NCBI RefSeq assembly: GCF_050624435.1
Contig: NC_134546.1
Coordinates: 12,857,001 to 12,921,000, forward strand
From: Tenrec ecaudatus
Lineage: Eukaryota > Chordata > Mammalia > Afrosoricida > Tenrecidae
Direction of reading: 5' to 3'
Length of the DNA stretch: 64,000 nt
Made by a program: the position numbers and the translations under genes. The notes beneath the pieces were generated by a model. The model had not been told where the DNA came from and did not search any database. It was given only the letters and a program-made list of their open reading frames with translations. The stretch's first letter is position 1. Every line of letters begins with the position of its first letter. Positions 12,591 through 24,119 of this stretch are shown here, in pieces.

Positions 12591-13265
12591 TTAAGCTAGT
12601 TAAGTGAAATATTCATAAAGATATCAAAATGAATCATTGAAAGCTGAATTTACAATGTAAAGCCAGCTAGATAGAATTGCAGCTAATTCTTTATTATGCT
12701 GCAATTACAAATACTTTTATACCTACAATAATCACCAGGTTAATTCTGTAGTTTCCACTCCTTCTGTCCTAACCAGGTTATAAAGATGGAGCAGAGCCCA
12801 TGTCTAGTTCTCTTGTTCATTTCTTCTTACTTCTGACAATTCAAGTGGCATCACCGGGAAAGTATTTCTAAGTGTTAGAAATCACATGCTAATGATGTAG
12901 GGTCCTCTATCCATCTCACTATTTGATATCTAGAACAAAAAGACATATAATTTATCATTTCAACGATTCCAGTCATCTCCTTCTCCTTGTGCTTCTGCAT
13001 TAAATTTAATATAAACCCTTTAGAGATTATATAATACTGGAGACATGGATTACTAATACCGCAAACCCATCAAATATACTATATGTTAATCAGGAGTTAA
13101 TTCATCTTATCTTAACCACTGGAAATTTTCTTTTTGAACGTTTTTTTCTTTGGACTATGTTTTAGATAACAACAATGTGCAAAGATGAAAAAGACAAACT
13201 GTGTGGCTGATTGGGCAAAATGAGAGAGATAACTAAAATGAAATAAAATTTATTCCAACAATTAC
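12591..13265. other. Unassigned DNA
   Basis: Nothing recognised. AT-rich. Confidence 0.4.
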
Positions 13266-13269
13266 TCCT

Positions 13270-13785
13270 ACAGATCTTTTGACTTTCTTTTAATAGTTCA
13301 GTGGTTTTGAATATAATTACAGTGATACAGCCATCACCATTATCTAATTTCAAGACATTTCATCACCACAAAAGAACCCTTGTGCCCAATAGCAGTTATT
13401 TTTTAATTCTATCTTTTCACTTTCTTAATTGTTTCATTTGCAGCAAAAAGTTTTATATATATGTATAATATGTGGTCCAATTTATCTATTTTCTCTGTGC
13501 CTTGTTCTTTTGGTGTCAGAGCTGAGAGACAAATGTATAATCCAAACTCACAAAATACACACCTATATTATAGTTTAAGCTATTATATTTAAGTCTTTCA
13601 CTCGTTTTGAGTTAATTTTTGTACATGGTGTAAGGCCAATCTCAGTTTTTGCTTGTGGATTTTATGTTGGCCCAGTATCCTTTATTGAAAATGCTGTTGT
13701 TTTCTCATTTGAATTATCTGGCATTCTTTAAAAATATAATTCAGCATAAATATAAGAGTTTATTTTTGGATTTATAATCCTGATC
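13270..13785 (-). mobile_element. L1 LINE, antisense (ORF2)
   Basis: The block 13300-13400 matches an L1M 3' region (cagccatcaccattatctaa). The segment 13580-13700 reads 'tttgagttaatttttgtaca' and 'ggtgtaaggccaatctcagt', a hallmark of antisense L1 ORF2. It is truncated at the RTE that follows. Confidence 0.85.
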
Positions 13786-13792
13786 CAATGGA

Positions 13793-14215
13793 ATGTATGT
13801 TTCATATACCTGTGAAAATTGGACATGGAATAAGGAAGACCAAAGAAGAACTGGTACATTTGAGCTACGGTACTGGAGAAAAATATTGAAAATACCATGG
13901 ACTGCTAAAAGGACCAAACTATCCGTATTGGAAGAAGTGTGGATGGAGGGCCCCTTAGAGACAAGGATGGCAAGACTTCATCTTATGTGCTTTGGAAATG
14001 TTATCAGGAGAAACCAGTCCCTGGAGAAGGACATCCTGCTGGGTGAAGTGGAGAGGTACCGAAGGAGGGGAGGCCCTGAAGAAGATGCATTGGCACCATG
14101 ACTGCAACAATGGGCTCAAGCATGGGAACATTCGTAAGGACGGCTCAGGACTACTGAGTGCTTCCTTCTGTTGTGCTCAGTGTTGCTGTGCGTCAGAAAA
14201 GACTCAATCAGGTGA
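13793..14215 (+). mobile_element. RTE 3' end
   Basis: The frame at 13793-14101 reads ENWTWNKEDQRRTGTFELRY and later RNQSLEKDILLGEVERYRRR, the conserved C-terminal protein of the RTE LINE. The 3' end, with a CAGAA-GACTC-like terminus, lies near 14190-14215. It is immediately followed by a second RTE that begins in its 5' part. Confidence 0.9.
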
Positions 14216-15771
14216 AAATTGGGACCCTAGGAAACTTAAAATTCATCAAGAATGAAATGGACCTCATAAAGATGGCTATTCTAGCCGTTCGTAAACTGAA
14301 ATAGACCTGCATTGCCATTTAAGTGAGACAAGCATATGGTTTACTGTGCCACAAATAGAAAACTCAAGAGGAATAGAATGACACAAAGGGACATTTCAAG
14401 ATCTACCTTGAAGTACATTGCTGTTTGTAGTAGGACAATATTTATAAACATACAAGAAAATCAAATTATTACAACTGTTATTTAATTTTATGCTCCTGCC
14501 ACTGAAACAAATGATGAAAAGATGAAACAAATCTACCAAATTTTTCTGACATTGATCTGCAAATGATTGAACATATCATCAAGGTGCATTGATAATAAAT
14601 GTGGAATGGAATGCAAAAGAGGGAAACAAAGAGGAAGGAACAAGAGTTGGAAAATATGGCCTTCTTGATAGAAACAAAGCTGAAGATTAAATGATAGAAT
14701 TTAGAAAGACCAATTATTTCTTCATCAAAAAACATCTTTTTTCAACACAAATTAGGACTATACACACAAATTACTCCAGATGGAACACACAGACATGAAA
14801 TTGACTACATCTGTGGGAAGAGATAATGGGCACACTCAATATCAGCAGCAAAACAAAGGCAGAGACTGAGTATGGAACAGATCATCAATTGCTCATCCTG
14901 AAGTTCAAGGGAATGAAAACAAGTCCAGGGGGGACAAAATACAACATTAAATATATTTCACCTAAATCTTGATAACATCCCAAGAATAGATTTGCTTCAT
15001 TGAATTCTAATGACAGGAGACCCGATAAGCTGTGGGATAACATGAAAAACATAATACACAAATAAAGCAAAAAAATCATGAAAAATAAAGGAAAGAAAAA
15101 TCCTTTCTTTCAGCGTTATAATGAACTGGGCTAAGAGTCTGGAGTTAGAAGAGCAAAAAAGGAAAGACACTCTTAGCATATAACAACCCTAAATAATTGA
15201 AGAAATATTTTAAACCTCAAATTACAATATTAAAAGATTCTATTGGTAAAACATTGAAAGATGTAGTAAGCATCCAAAGAAAATGAAAAGAGTACACAAG
15301 AGTCACTGAACCAAAAAAAAACTGGTTGGCATTCAACCACTTCGAGAGGTAGCATATGATGTTGAATCAATGGCACTGAAGGAAAAAGTCCCAAGATGCA
15401 CTGAAGGCATTAGCATTTACAAGGCTCCAGGTAAGAATGGAATTCCAACAGAAATGCTTCAATTCTCTGAGGAAACACTGGAAGCACTCATTCATCTGTG
15501 CCCTGAAATTTGAAAGATAGCTACCTGGCCAGCTGACTGGAAGAAATGCATATTTGTACCTATTCCAATTAATATGATCCCATAGATTATGAAACAATAT
15601 ACAAATAAAGCTTGCTGAAGATCATTCAACACAGTTGCAGCAGTACATTGAATGGGAGCTTCCAGAAATTCAGGCTGGATTCAGAAGAGGCTGTGGAATA
15701 AGGAATATCAGTCCTGATCTCATATGAATCTTAGCTCAGTACAGGGACTACTAGAAAAATGTTTATGTGTG
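14216..15771 (+). mobile_element. RTE 5' portion (endonuclease and RT fingers), left part
   Basis: Sense RTE from the AP-endonuclease region (near 14250, 'aagaatgaaatggacctcat') through the linker. It reaches the RT fingers, where about 15418-15450 encodes a KAPGKNGIPTEML-like segment, and on to 15752. Many stops are present. It is split by an L1 inserted at 15753-15771 and resumes at 16811. With the right part it forms one old near-complete RTE body. Confidence 0.88.
15753..15771. repeat. 19-bp TSD, left copy
   Basis: The sequence AGAAAAATGTTTATGTGTG is identical to 16792-16810. The two copies flank the L1 and lie within RTE sequence. Confidence 0.95.
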
Positions 15772-16791
15772 AGGTGCACAAGGGACCAGTTATCAGATAT
15801 AAAAGAACTAAAAATCATATCAGTGGGTGCCCACCTCCCTGATATGATCAATGAAGACAAACGTGTGCATAAGCAAATGTGGTGAAGAAAGCTGATGGTG
15901 CCCGGCTATCAAAAGATATAGCATCTGGGGTCTTAAAGGCTCGAAGATAAACAAATGGCCATCTAGTTCAGAAGCAACAAAGCCCACATGGAAGAAACAC
16001 ACCAGCCTGTGTGACCACAAGCTGTCGAAGGGATCAGGTATCAAGCATCAAGGAACAAAAATATCATATCATTCTAAACGTGGGTAAATGCAGAGTGGAG
16101 ACTCAAAGCCCATTGGTAGCCACCTGGACACCCCCTTACTGAATGGTTGTGGGGAGGAGATGAGCCAGTCAGGGTGCAGAGTAGCAATGATGAAACATAT
16201 AACTTTCCTCTAGTTCTTAAATGCTTCCTCCCCCCTACCTCCATTATCATGATCCCAATTCTACCTTACAAATATGGCTAGACCAGAATATGTACATAGG
16301 TACAGATAGCAACTGGAAGCACAGGGAATCCAGGACAGATGATTCCTTCAGGCCCAGTGGTGAGAGTGGTGATGCCTGGAGGGTGGAGAGAGTGTGGGGT
16401 GAAAAGGGGAAACTGATTACAAGAATCTACGTATAGCCTCCTCACTGGGGAATGGACAGCAGAGAAGAAGGTGGGGGTGGGGGGGAGACGTCAGAAAGTG
16501 TAACATATGACAAAATAATAATAATTTATGAATGATGAAGGGTTCATGAGGTAGGGGGAGTGGGGAGGGAGGGGGAAAATGAGCAGCAGATATTAAGGGC
16601 TCATGTAGAAGGTAAATGTTTTGAGAATGATGATGGCAACAAATGTACATATGTTCTTGACACAATGGATGGATGTATGGATTGTGTTATGAAGTGTACG
16701 AGGCCCCAATAAAATGATGAAAAATAATACTAAATAAATATATAAAGTAAATGGAATTATCCAAAGATCTAATACTCAAAGCAAAAAAAAA
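15772..16791 (+). mobile_element. 5'-truncated L1, 3' UTR, inserted in RTE
   Basis: About 1 kb of afrotherian L1 3' sequence. It includes the recurrent module (15828-16020, 'atagcatctggggtcttaaa'), a purine-rich tract, the terminal motif 'gaggccccaataaaatgatg', and an A-rich tail to 16791. It is flanked by a perfect 19-bp TSD, the signature of L1 target-primed insertion. It is younger than the RTE it splits. Confidence 0.93.
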
Positions 16792-16810
16792 AGAAAAATG
16801 TTTATGTGTG
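16792..16810. repeat. 19-bp TSD, right copy
   Basis: Exact copy of 15753-15771. Confidence 0.95.
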
Positions 16811-17322
16811 TTTTATCGATTATGCAAATGATCTGTAAATTAGATAGATGATAGATAGATGATAGATAGATAGATAAGTAGATAATCTTTAGAAGAATGA
16901 GAAATCCCGGACACTTCATTGTGCTCATGCAGAACCTATACATGGAGGAGAAGTCAGGGTTTCAGACAGAACAAGGGACTATGGTTTAAAACCAGGAAAG
17001 CTGTGTGCCAGGGCTGTATCCTTGGACCATGCTTATTCAATCTGTGTGCGCAGCAAATGATCTGAGAAGCTAAATTCTATCACTAGAAGGAAGTTTATTA
17101 AGAACCTTCCATATTCAGATAAACTAACTGCTTTTACTGGACACGAGGAGGACTCATAGAACTTTTGGATGAAGATCAGGCTCTGCAGCCCTAAGTCTAG
17201 GTTATAGTGCAATGTGCACAAAACCAAATCCCCACAACTGCACCAACAGACAACAGCAAGATACATGGAGACAAGTTCACAGTTGCTGGCAATTTCATTG
17301 AGCTTGGATCCACAATCAGATG
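16811..17322 (+). mobile_element. RTE RT domain, right part
   Basis: It resumes at the RT palm ('gttttatcgattatgcaaat', from FIDYAK) and continues through 'catgcagaacctatacatgg' and 'gcttattcaatctgtgtgcg' to about 17322. A GATA tract has expanded at 16841-16877. The copy is inactive. Confidence 0.88.
16841..16877. repeat. (GATA)n microsatellite
   Basis: Imperfect GATA tetranucleotide run within the RTE copy. Confidence 0.9.
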
Positions 17323-17444
17323 AAGGGGATTGCTGGTGATGTTGTGGGCTACATGGAATTCTAGCCACAAGGTGTAGTTCCAAACCACTAGCTGGTCCGC
17401 AGGAGAAAGACGGGGTTTTCTACTCTCTTAAACATTTACAGGCA
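17323..17444 (+). mobile_element. AfroSINE, 3'-truncated
   Basis: The tRNA-like head ('tctagccacaaggtgtagtt') is followed by the body ('ctggtccgcaggagaaagac', 'ttaaacatttaca'). The 3' half is missing and mariner sequence follows. Confidence 0.7.
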
Positions 17445-18780
17445 GGAAGTTTTGTGCCCAAAACTGGTGCACTGAGATGGTTTCATGAGCAGGTGCATTG
17501 TCATGGTGGCAAAACCAGTCCCCCGTCTGCCACAAATCAGACCTCTTTCGTCACACACTGTTATGCAATCTTTTCAGAACCTCTCAATCAGTGGTCCTCA
17601 ACCTTCCTAATGCCACAACCCTTTTAATACAGTTCCTCATGTTGTGGTGACCCCCAACCATAAAATTATTTTTGTTGCTACTTCATCACTGTAATTTTGC
17701 TACTGTTATGAATCATAATGAAAATTTCTGATATGCAAGATGTATTTTCATTGTTACAAATTGAACATAATTAAAGCATAGTGATTAATCCCCAAAACAA
17801 TATGTAATTATATATTGTGAAATATTTATTTCTCATAACAAATAAATGAAATTTTGTCTTGAAGCATGGTATAGCATGGGTAATAGTCTTCAAGCCAGGT
17901 ACTAATATCTGCATGTGGGCGGACCCGCCTGGAGACGGATAGAGGAGCAGTGTCTCGGTTCCTAAGACCATTGGAAATATATGTGCTTTCTGATGGTCTT
18001 AGGTGACCTCTGTGAAAGGGTCATTCAACTCCCAAAGGGGTCACGACCCACAGTTTGAAAACCACTGCTCTAAATAAAAAGCTTGATTAACAGTCTGATC
18101 TGGTGGAATAAACTCCAAATGTACTCTCCCTGTGGCATTTTTTTTTTTAAAGAGCATCATCTTGATCTTTGATTTCACTTGAGTTTTGGGGGAGTGAGGT
18201 GACAATGGCATCTTCTACTGGCTTAACTGATGTTGGATTTCCAGGTTGTAAGAATAGCACCATGTCTCGCCACCAGTAAGGACCTTGGGGGAACAAAGTC
18301 TGAGTCACTTTGGAGCTGTTCTTTCAAAGCAGGGCATGTCCCCATAGGACTCTCTTGTTCCTGGTCAGTCAGAAAACGAGGCACAAATTTCACAGTGACC
18401 CTTCTCATTCTCAAACCTTCTGTTAAAATTTGCTGAACCGAGCTCCAAGATAGTCCGGATCACTTCTTCATCCCTTCAATGGTCCCTCGTTGGTCTTCAA
18501 GAATAAGTGCACGAATGTTAGCGACATTTTCTTTTGTTTGGAAAGTTGACAGGCATCCAGAAGGAGGCTTGTCCTCCATCAATCGACATTTCACCTTTTT
18601 TGAAATGAGAAAGCCACTCATATGCTTGAGTTTTCCCCATAGCTCTGTCTTTGTACGCTGTGTTCAACATCACAACAGTTTCTGAGGCATTTTTCCTAAG
18701 CAGAACAGTCACACACTATTCTCTTAAACCGGCCATCACACACACAAAAAAATGAGGTTCTAGTGAAACTGGTTTTATGA
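17445..18780 (-). pseudogene. Mariner transposon with decayed transposase
   Basis: The minus strand encodes a mariner (Tc1/mariner superfamily) DDD transposase, broken by stops, frameshifts and a SPIN insertion. The N-terminal helix-turn-helix is visible at 18712-18518 (KNASETVVMLNTAYKDRAMG, then AYEWLSHFKKGEMS). The catalytic block containing the second aspartate reads DWFCHHDNAPAHET at 17520-17479, matching the family HHDNAPAH signature. The catalytic region therefore lies to the left of SPIN and the HTH to the right. Terminal inverted repeats were not identified, so both limits are approximate. It is a fossil and makes no functional transposase. Confidence 0.85.
17589..18067. mobile_element. 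SPIN hAT transposon (non-autonomous), inside mariner
   Basis: This 479-bp element starts CAGTGGTCCTCAACCTTCC and ends GTTTGAAAACCACTG, the inverted ends of SPIN (SPace INvaders). Internal landmarks match the published non-autonomous element: 'ttgtggtgacccccaaccat', the inner palindrome around the repeated 'ctaagaccat'/'atggtcttag', and 'gggtcacgacccacag'. The flanking 8-bp TSD is CTCTCAAT / CTCTAAAT (7 of 8), as expected for hAT. It carries no transposase. Confidence 0.93.
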
Positions 18781-19010
18781 AAAAATTCACTGTGACCAGA
18801 GAGAACCTTCCCAGGTGAAGCCACGGGGTACACTAACTCAGAGCAAGTTGCTGGATGCTGGCCTAGCAGGGAAAATGTGTACTGCAAAAGCTCTGCCCAG
18901 TTTCCTTTGGGGCGGGAAGTGGGGAGAGGGGGGCACATTCTATGCACATTATACATCTAAGGCTTTACTCTCTGAAGTATGTGTTAGAACTGACTCGACA
19001 ACACCTCACA
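18781..19010. other. Unassigned DNA with a possible RTE/SINE tail
   Basis: It probably includes the remaining end of the mariner. The segment 'agaactgactcgacaacacc' near 18987 resembles the 3' terminus shared by RTE and AfroSINE. Confidence 0.4.
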
Positions 19011-19204
19011 TCTGAACTATAAAAGGACTCCTACAACTCAACAACAAAAAGAGAAACAATTCAAGCAAAAAATAGCCAAAGGAATTAAAAAGACATTTCT
19101 CCGAAGAAGATAAACAAATGTACAACAAGCTCTTGAAAGGCTGATCGATGCCATTGGTCAATAGGGACACACAAATTAAAACCAAAATGAAATACCACTT
19201 TGCT

Positions 19205-19382
19205 CCCACTGGTGCACTGTCTGCTAAGCATTGAGCTGCTAACCAAAAAATGGGCGGTTCAAAACCTTCTGCTAGTCCAAGAGAGAACGTTGAGGCTTTC
19301 TGCTGTTGTAAAGATATACATGCTTGGAAACTCTATGTGGGTCCAATGAGTTAGAATCAACTCAATGGCTGTGGGGTTTAGG
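19205..19382 (+). mobile_element. AfroSINE
   Basis: Sense AfroSINE: head 'cattgagctgctaaccaaaa', tail 'gagttagaatcaactcaatg' and a GT-rich end. It is inserted in the L1. Confidence 0.85.
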
Positions 19383-19524
19383 AGCGTTATTATCAGAAAA
19401 ATGGAAAATGAGAAGCATTAGGAAGGATGTAGAGAAATTGAACTCTTCCTCCATCACTGGAGGAAATGGAAAATGGTGCGGCACTGTGGAAAAGTTTTTT
19501 AGTTCCTTAAAATGTTAGATTGAA

Positions 19525-19600
19525 TATCTGCGATATATGTATGGCTTGTGATAAGAGCTGTAAGAGCCTCCAGTAAAATGATTTTTTTAAAAAAAGAATG
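19525..19600 (+). mobile_element. Very short L1 3' tail
   Basis: The sequence 'ataagagctgtaagagcctc' followed by 'agtaaaatgatttttttaaa' is the same L1 3' terminus seen at 16690 and 40905. It is 5'-truncated to under 80 bp and sits within the older L1. Confidence 0.7.
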
Positions 19601-19965
19601 ACCATCTGACTATAAATTTCACTTCTAGATATATACCTGAACTAATTGATAACAAGGGCTCAAACCGATACGTGTACACCAATCTCAGAACAGCATTGTT
19701 TACAATAGGAAAAATGTGAATGGGTAAATAACAGATGAGTAGATAAGCAAAATGAAATAAAATCATACAATGGATTACTATGCAGCCATCAAAATAAATG
19801 ATATAACTTGGACCTTGAAAACACTTGTGGTAGTTTAAATGATAGATGCAAAAAGACCAATATCGTATGATCTTATTTGTATGAAATATCTAGAATAGGG
19901 AAATGCATATAAACTAAGGTTTATTCGCAGTGACTCATAGACCAAAAAGAAAATGAGGACGTACT

Positions 19966-20145
19966 GTTTACAGGTCCTACACATTGGACTGCTTACCCGT
20001 GAGGTTAGCAGTTCAAAACCACCAGCCACTCTGTGGGAGAAAGATGAGACTTTCTAGTCCTGCAAAGAGTTATAGTCCCAGAAACCATGTTTCTATCCTG
20101 TCCTATAGGATCACTCTGAGTCAAAGTTGACTCTGGCAGTGAGAG
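19966..20145 (+). mobile_element. AfroSINE
   Basis: The sequence runs head 'gaggttagcagttcaaaacc', body 'ctctgtgggagaaagatgag', tail 'cctataggatcactctgagt', giving a nearly complete sense copy. Confidence 0.9.
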
Positions 20146-20397
20146 AATGAGTGAATCTCCATTAAGAATGATGAAAAAAGTGATTAATGGCTAGTGGTAA
20201 TGGTGGCACGGCATGGTTACCGTAATCAATGTCACTGAGTTGTGTGCATAAGAATGGTTTAAATGAACGATGTTTTAAAAAATGCCACAGTAATTTGTCA
20301 AAACTGTTGGAAACTTAATTGGTATTGTGTGGAATCGGCAGCTTCATGTGGTATTGCCATAAAAACGATGTGAACTTTCCAACCCATGATCATAGAC
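20146..20397. other. Unassigned DNA
   Basis: This may be the L1 3' UTR continuing from the left. Not assigned. Confidence 0.35.
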
Positions 20398-20640
20398 TAG
20401 TTTCCTTTAGTGCTGTGATGAACAACCACAACTAAGTAACTTAACAACACAGATTTAGGATCTTACAGTTCTGGGGGGTCAGAAATGTGAGCATGGATCT
20501 CACTGCGCTAAAATAAACAACTATAGGAAGGGATCCATTCCCTTGCCTGTTCAAATCTAGAGGCTACCTGAATTCTTTAACATGTGCCCCCTTCACTCCC
20601 TGAATCTAGAATCACTCTGATTTCTGCTTCCATTGCCACA
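20398..20640 (-). mobile_element. Old MaLR/ERVL-like LTR, antisense
   Basis: The block starting 'ctagtttcctttagtgctgt' and containing 'ggatcttacagttctggggg' is the antisense of an old mammalian LTR family. The same family occurs in sense at 42176. Ends are not resolved. Confidence 0.6.
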
Positions 20641-20654
20641 TCTTCTCGGAGCTC

Positions 20655-20830
20655 TGCCTGGTGGCATTGTGCATTAAGCATTGGGCTGATAACCACACGG
20701 TCAGCAATTTGAACCGCCAGCTGCCTCAGGGAGATGGAGGAAGCTTTCTGCTCCAATAAAGATCTACAGCCTCAGAAACCCTGTAAGTGTTGCTTTGAGT
20801 TGGAATTGACACCGTAGCCCTGGGTTCCAC
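20655..20830 (+). mobile_element. AfroSINE
   Basis: The sense head 'cattgggctgataaccacac', the body 'taaagatctacagcctcaga', and the tail 'gagttggaattgacaccgta' are all present. Confidence 0.9.
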
Positions 20831-20999
20831 TTATAAAGATCTAGCTATTGGCATCGGTTCCTTGGATAATCCGCAAGAATCTTCCCATGAAGATGCTTAA
20901 TTCAATGACATCTTCAAATGCCAGAAAAATCAATATATCCACAAACTCCAGGGATTAGGATACATGAACATCTCAGAGGGGTATTTTTTTTTCTAGTAG

Positions 21000-21545
21000 C
21001 CACACATGTTTTTCTACTTACATCGTCTTCTTCCAATTCTTTCAACAATGTTTGGCAACTTCCCATGTCCAAATCTTGCACTTATTTTGTTAAATTTATG
21101 TCTAAGTATATCATTCTTTTCAGTGCGTTTGTAAAATAAATTACTTTTTATCTCATACTTGAATTTTCTTGGTTGATATGGTGGATTTCTTTTGTATCAA
21201 TCCTGTATTACAAACTTGCTGACTTCAATTATTAGCTTCATTTGTTCTCTGTGGGTTCCCTAGGGATTTTCTCCATTCCAGAAGAATAACATGACCCAGT
21301 ACACAGAGTTTTCCTTCTTCATAAAGATGCATATTTTTCTTGCTTAATTGTGCTCTCTGGAACTATAGCATACAATCAAATGCAACTAGTGACAGCAGCT
21401 ATAACTGTATTGTTCTTGATCTTCAGGGAAAAGCTTTCAGTCTTTCACATTGAAGTGTGATATTAACCAATGACTTGTAAAACAGATCTCTTTTATTTGA
21501 AGGCTGAAGAAGTTTCTTTCTCTGGTTATTTTGTTGAGAGTTGAG
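21000..21545 (-). mobile_element. L1 ORF2, antisense
   Basis: The segment 'cttgcacttattttgttaaa' followed by 'ttatgtctaagtatatcatt' is a diagnostic antisense L1 ORF2 region. Confidence 0.8.
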
Positions 21546-21554
21546 CATGACCCA

Positions 21555-21728
21555 ATACAGAACATAACTAAACAAAACTCACAACGTAACTGTCAATTCC
21601 CACTCATCGCCGCCCTATGGGACATAGTAGAACTGCCCCTCTGAGCTTCCAGGGCTGTAAAATGTCACAGGGGCAGACAGTCTGATCTTTCTTCTGAAGA
21701 GCAGGTTGTGGTTGGTAGCTTGGGGTGA
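21555..21728 (-). mobile_element. AfroSINE, antisense
   Basis: Antisense copy: the tail is near 'taactgtcaattcccactca' and the body is 'agggctgtaaaatgtcacag'. The head is mostly lost. Confidence 0.75.
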
Positions 21729-21819
21729 GCATAGCCAACTGTGCCTCAGGGGTGCTGAATTTTGTCAATTTTTTTATCGGAGTCTTTATGGAGCTGATCG
21801 TGTGTTTCTTGTGCGTTGC

Positions 21820-23345
21820 CATCTATTTTGACTGTGTTTTTATACCTGGCGTGTTGCAGGGATCCTACTTCATTCTTCCTCATGTATATATCCAGCTGTC
21901 GCCACCTTGCTTTTTTCTCATTTGTATGGTCTTGAAACCCTTGCTAAAAATCCATTGCTGATAAACTTAAAATTATTTGGGGAATAGGTTTACTTCCACT
22001 GATACATATTTCTAGCTATATGCTAGTAGTTTACTGTCTTAATTATCATAACTTTGTAGTAAAGGTGAGGAGCTTTGGTGTCATAGTGCTTAGGGATTGG
22101 GCTGCTAACTACGAGGTCAGCAGTTTGAAACCACCAGTTTTTCCATGGAAGAAAGATGAGGCTTTTCTACTCCCATAAAAATTTATAGTCTTGGACCAAA
22201 ATGGTGGTTCTGACCTGTCCGATAGAATTGTCATGAGTAAAAATTGACTGGATGGCACTGAGTTTGGTTTTGGTTTATAGTTAAGTTTACAACTGGGAAA
22301 CGTGAGTCTTTCAACTTTGCTTTGATTTTTTAAGATTCTTTAATTAGTCAAGTTCCCTTGAATTTCCATACATATATATTTTAGGGTCATCCACAACAAA
22401 TAAAAATGCAGCTGGATTTTAAAAGAAATTTGTTGACTGTACATCAGTTTGAGCAATATTGCCATCTCAAAAATATTAAATTTTCTGATGAGGACATCAG
22501 ATATGTCTACAAATCTTATGCTAGTTTGTAAAACATTTATTTCTAAGTATTTTAGTTTGGGGTGTTATTTTATAAGGAATTAGTTTCCTAACTTTAATTT
22601 CAGATTGTTCATTGCTAGGATATAGAAGTACACATTTTACAATATAGATTGATCATATAGTCCAAACACTTGTTGAACTTGTCTCTTAACTCTAATAGAT
22701 TTTGAAAGATGTTTTAAGGATATTTTTTACCAGCCAGATATTAACTATGAGGAGAAATAAGTTTTCTTCTTCCTTTCCCATTTGGTGCCTCTTCTTTTGT
22801 ATTTCTCTGTTAGTTCCCTAGGTATAACTTCCTGGAAAATGTGGACTATAAGGGATGGAAAGAGATGTTTTAATCCTGCCCATGATCCTACTGAGACAGT
22901 TTTCATTATAAGTAGTATTTATCAAGTTAGAGAAGTTTCTTTCATTTCTAGGTTTTTTTGTTCTTGCCTTTTTGTCATAAAATTACCAGATGTTTTTAAA
23001 ATCTATTTCGATTGTGCCTATTGAGGTGATTATATGTGTTTGTCACTGTGATGGTCTTTGAGACTGTTCTATGTACGTGATGTGGCTCATAGTCAATAGG
23101 TAACTGTTAGTTCTGGTTGATTTAAAGCATTGCCTTCTATTTTCTGATGACATTAAGTCCGGTTATTCTATCTATGACTGAGAATGAAATATTGAAGTCT
23201 TGAACTATTATTGTTACATTATGTGACATTTCTTCAATTCTGTCCATTTTATTTCACGTCTTTTGTTAGGATTTGTTGTTAGGTACATAGGTGACTATAA
23301 TTGTTATATCTTCTCGACAAGTTGACACATTCTGGCTTCTAAAAA
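21820..23345 (-). mobile_element. L1 ORF2, antisense, split by an AfroSINE
   Basis: L1 antisense landmarks occur at 21900-22065 ('taattatcataactttgtag') and 22286-22540 ('caagttcccttgaatttcca'), then continue to about 23340. The element breaks again at 23350, where a sense L1 is inserted. Confidence 0.78.
22072..22282 (+). mobile_element. AfroSINE inside L1
   Basis: The sense head 'ggattgggctgctaactacg' and the tail 'actggatggcactgagtttg' with a terminal GGTTT run are present. It interrupts antisense L1. Confidence 0.9.
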
Positions 23346-23354
23346 ATATTCTTA

Positions 23355-24115
23355 TTTCTAGGCACCCAAGAGATGCAAATGAAACCAATGCTGAGCTGCT
23401 GCCTTACGTTGGGATTTATAGAAAAATTCGAAAAAGAGAGAATAACAAATGCTAGTGAGGATGTGGCGAGATTAGGGACCTCATGTACTGCTGGTGGGAC
23501 TGTAAGATGGTACAACTGTGGAAAGTGGCATGTCATGTCCTCAAACAAATGGGTGTAGAAAAGTCCTATGGCCCTGAAATCTCCTTGCTGGGTATATCTC
23601 CTAAGGAAGGAAGAGCCACTTCATGAACTGATACATGAAAAGTCATGCTCATCACAACACTGTTCACAATAGCAAGAAGATGGAATAAATGTCCATCGGT
23701 GGAAGAAAGGATAGCCATGCTTTGATACAACACAGAATGGAACGTTATGCGTGACATAAAAATAAGGGTGAAACGATGGAGCATATCCAATGGCATGGAT
23801 CGACTTAGAGACCGGTATGATGGACCTAAGTAGTCAATCACAAAAGGACAGACATTGTATGAGACCACTGTCACAAAGGAAAAATCAAGACAAAGATTTT
23901 CTTTAAAAAACAAAAAACAGACTTTGATACAACCAGGGGTGGAAGGAGGAAGAGGAAAGGCTGGCAGAGGTTAACTTGAATGAAGGGGGAGATTGCATTC
24001 TACAAGAGCAAAAAGGGTAGGGGTCATGTTTGATAAATAATTGCCATGTTCAATACAAAATTGATTATCTGAAATGTAAACATCCATCTAATTCATAATA
24101 AAAAGGTTTTTTGGT
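23355..24115 (+). mobile_element. L1 3' end, sense, inserted in antisense L1
   Basis: ORF2 C-terminal landmarks are 'ggtgggactgtaagatggta' and 'tgctgggtatatctcctaag', followed by a 3' UTR with AATAAAAAGG near 24100. The orientation is opposite to the flanking L1, so this is a nested insertion. Confidence 0.85.
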
Positions 24116-24119
24116 TGCT

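Larger units (their letters stand above)
19011..19965 (+). mobile_element. L1 ORF2 3' part, sense, with insertions
   Basis: L1 ORF2 C-terminal sequence ('aggactcctacaactcaaca', 'aaagacatttctccgaagaa', 'gattactatgcagccatcaa') is interrupted by an AfroSINE (19205-19382) and a short younger L1 tail (19525-19600). The coding frame is destroyed. Confidence 0.85.

Noticed and set aside
15820..16044. Antisense 74-codon frame as a gene
   Set aside because: It lies in the L1 3' UTR. Similarity to the 32.9-kb frame follows from nucleotide identity of the two L1 copies.
17445..18780. Active mariner transposase
   Set aside because: The frame is broken by stops, frameshifts and the SPIN insertion.
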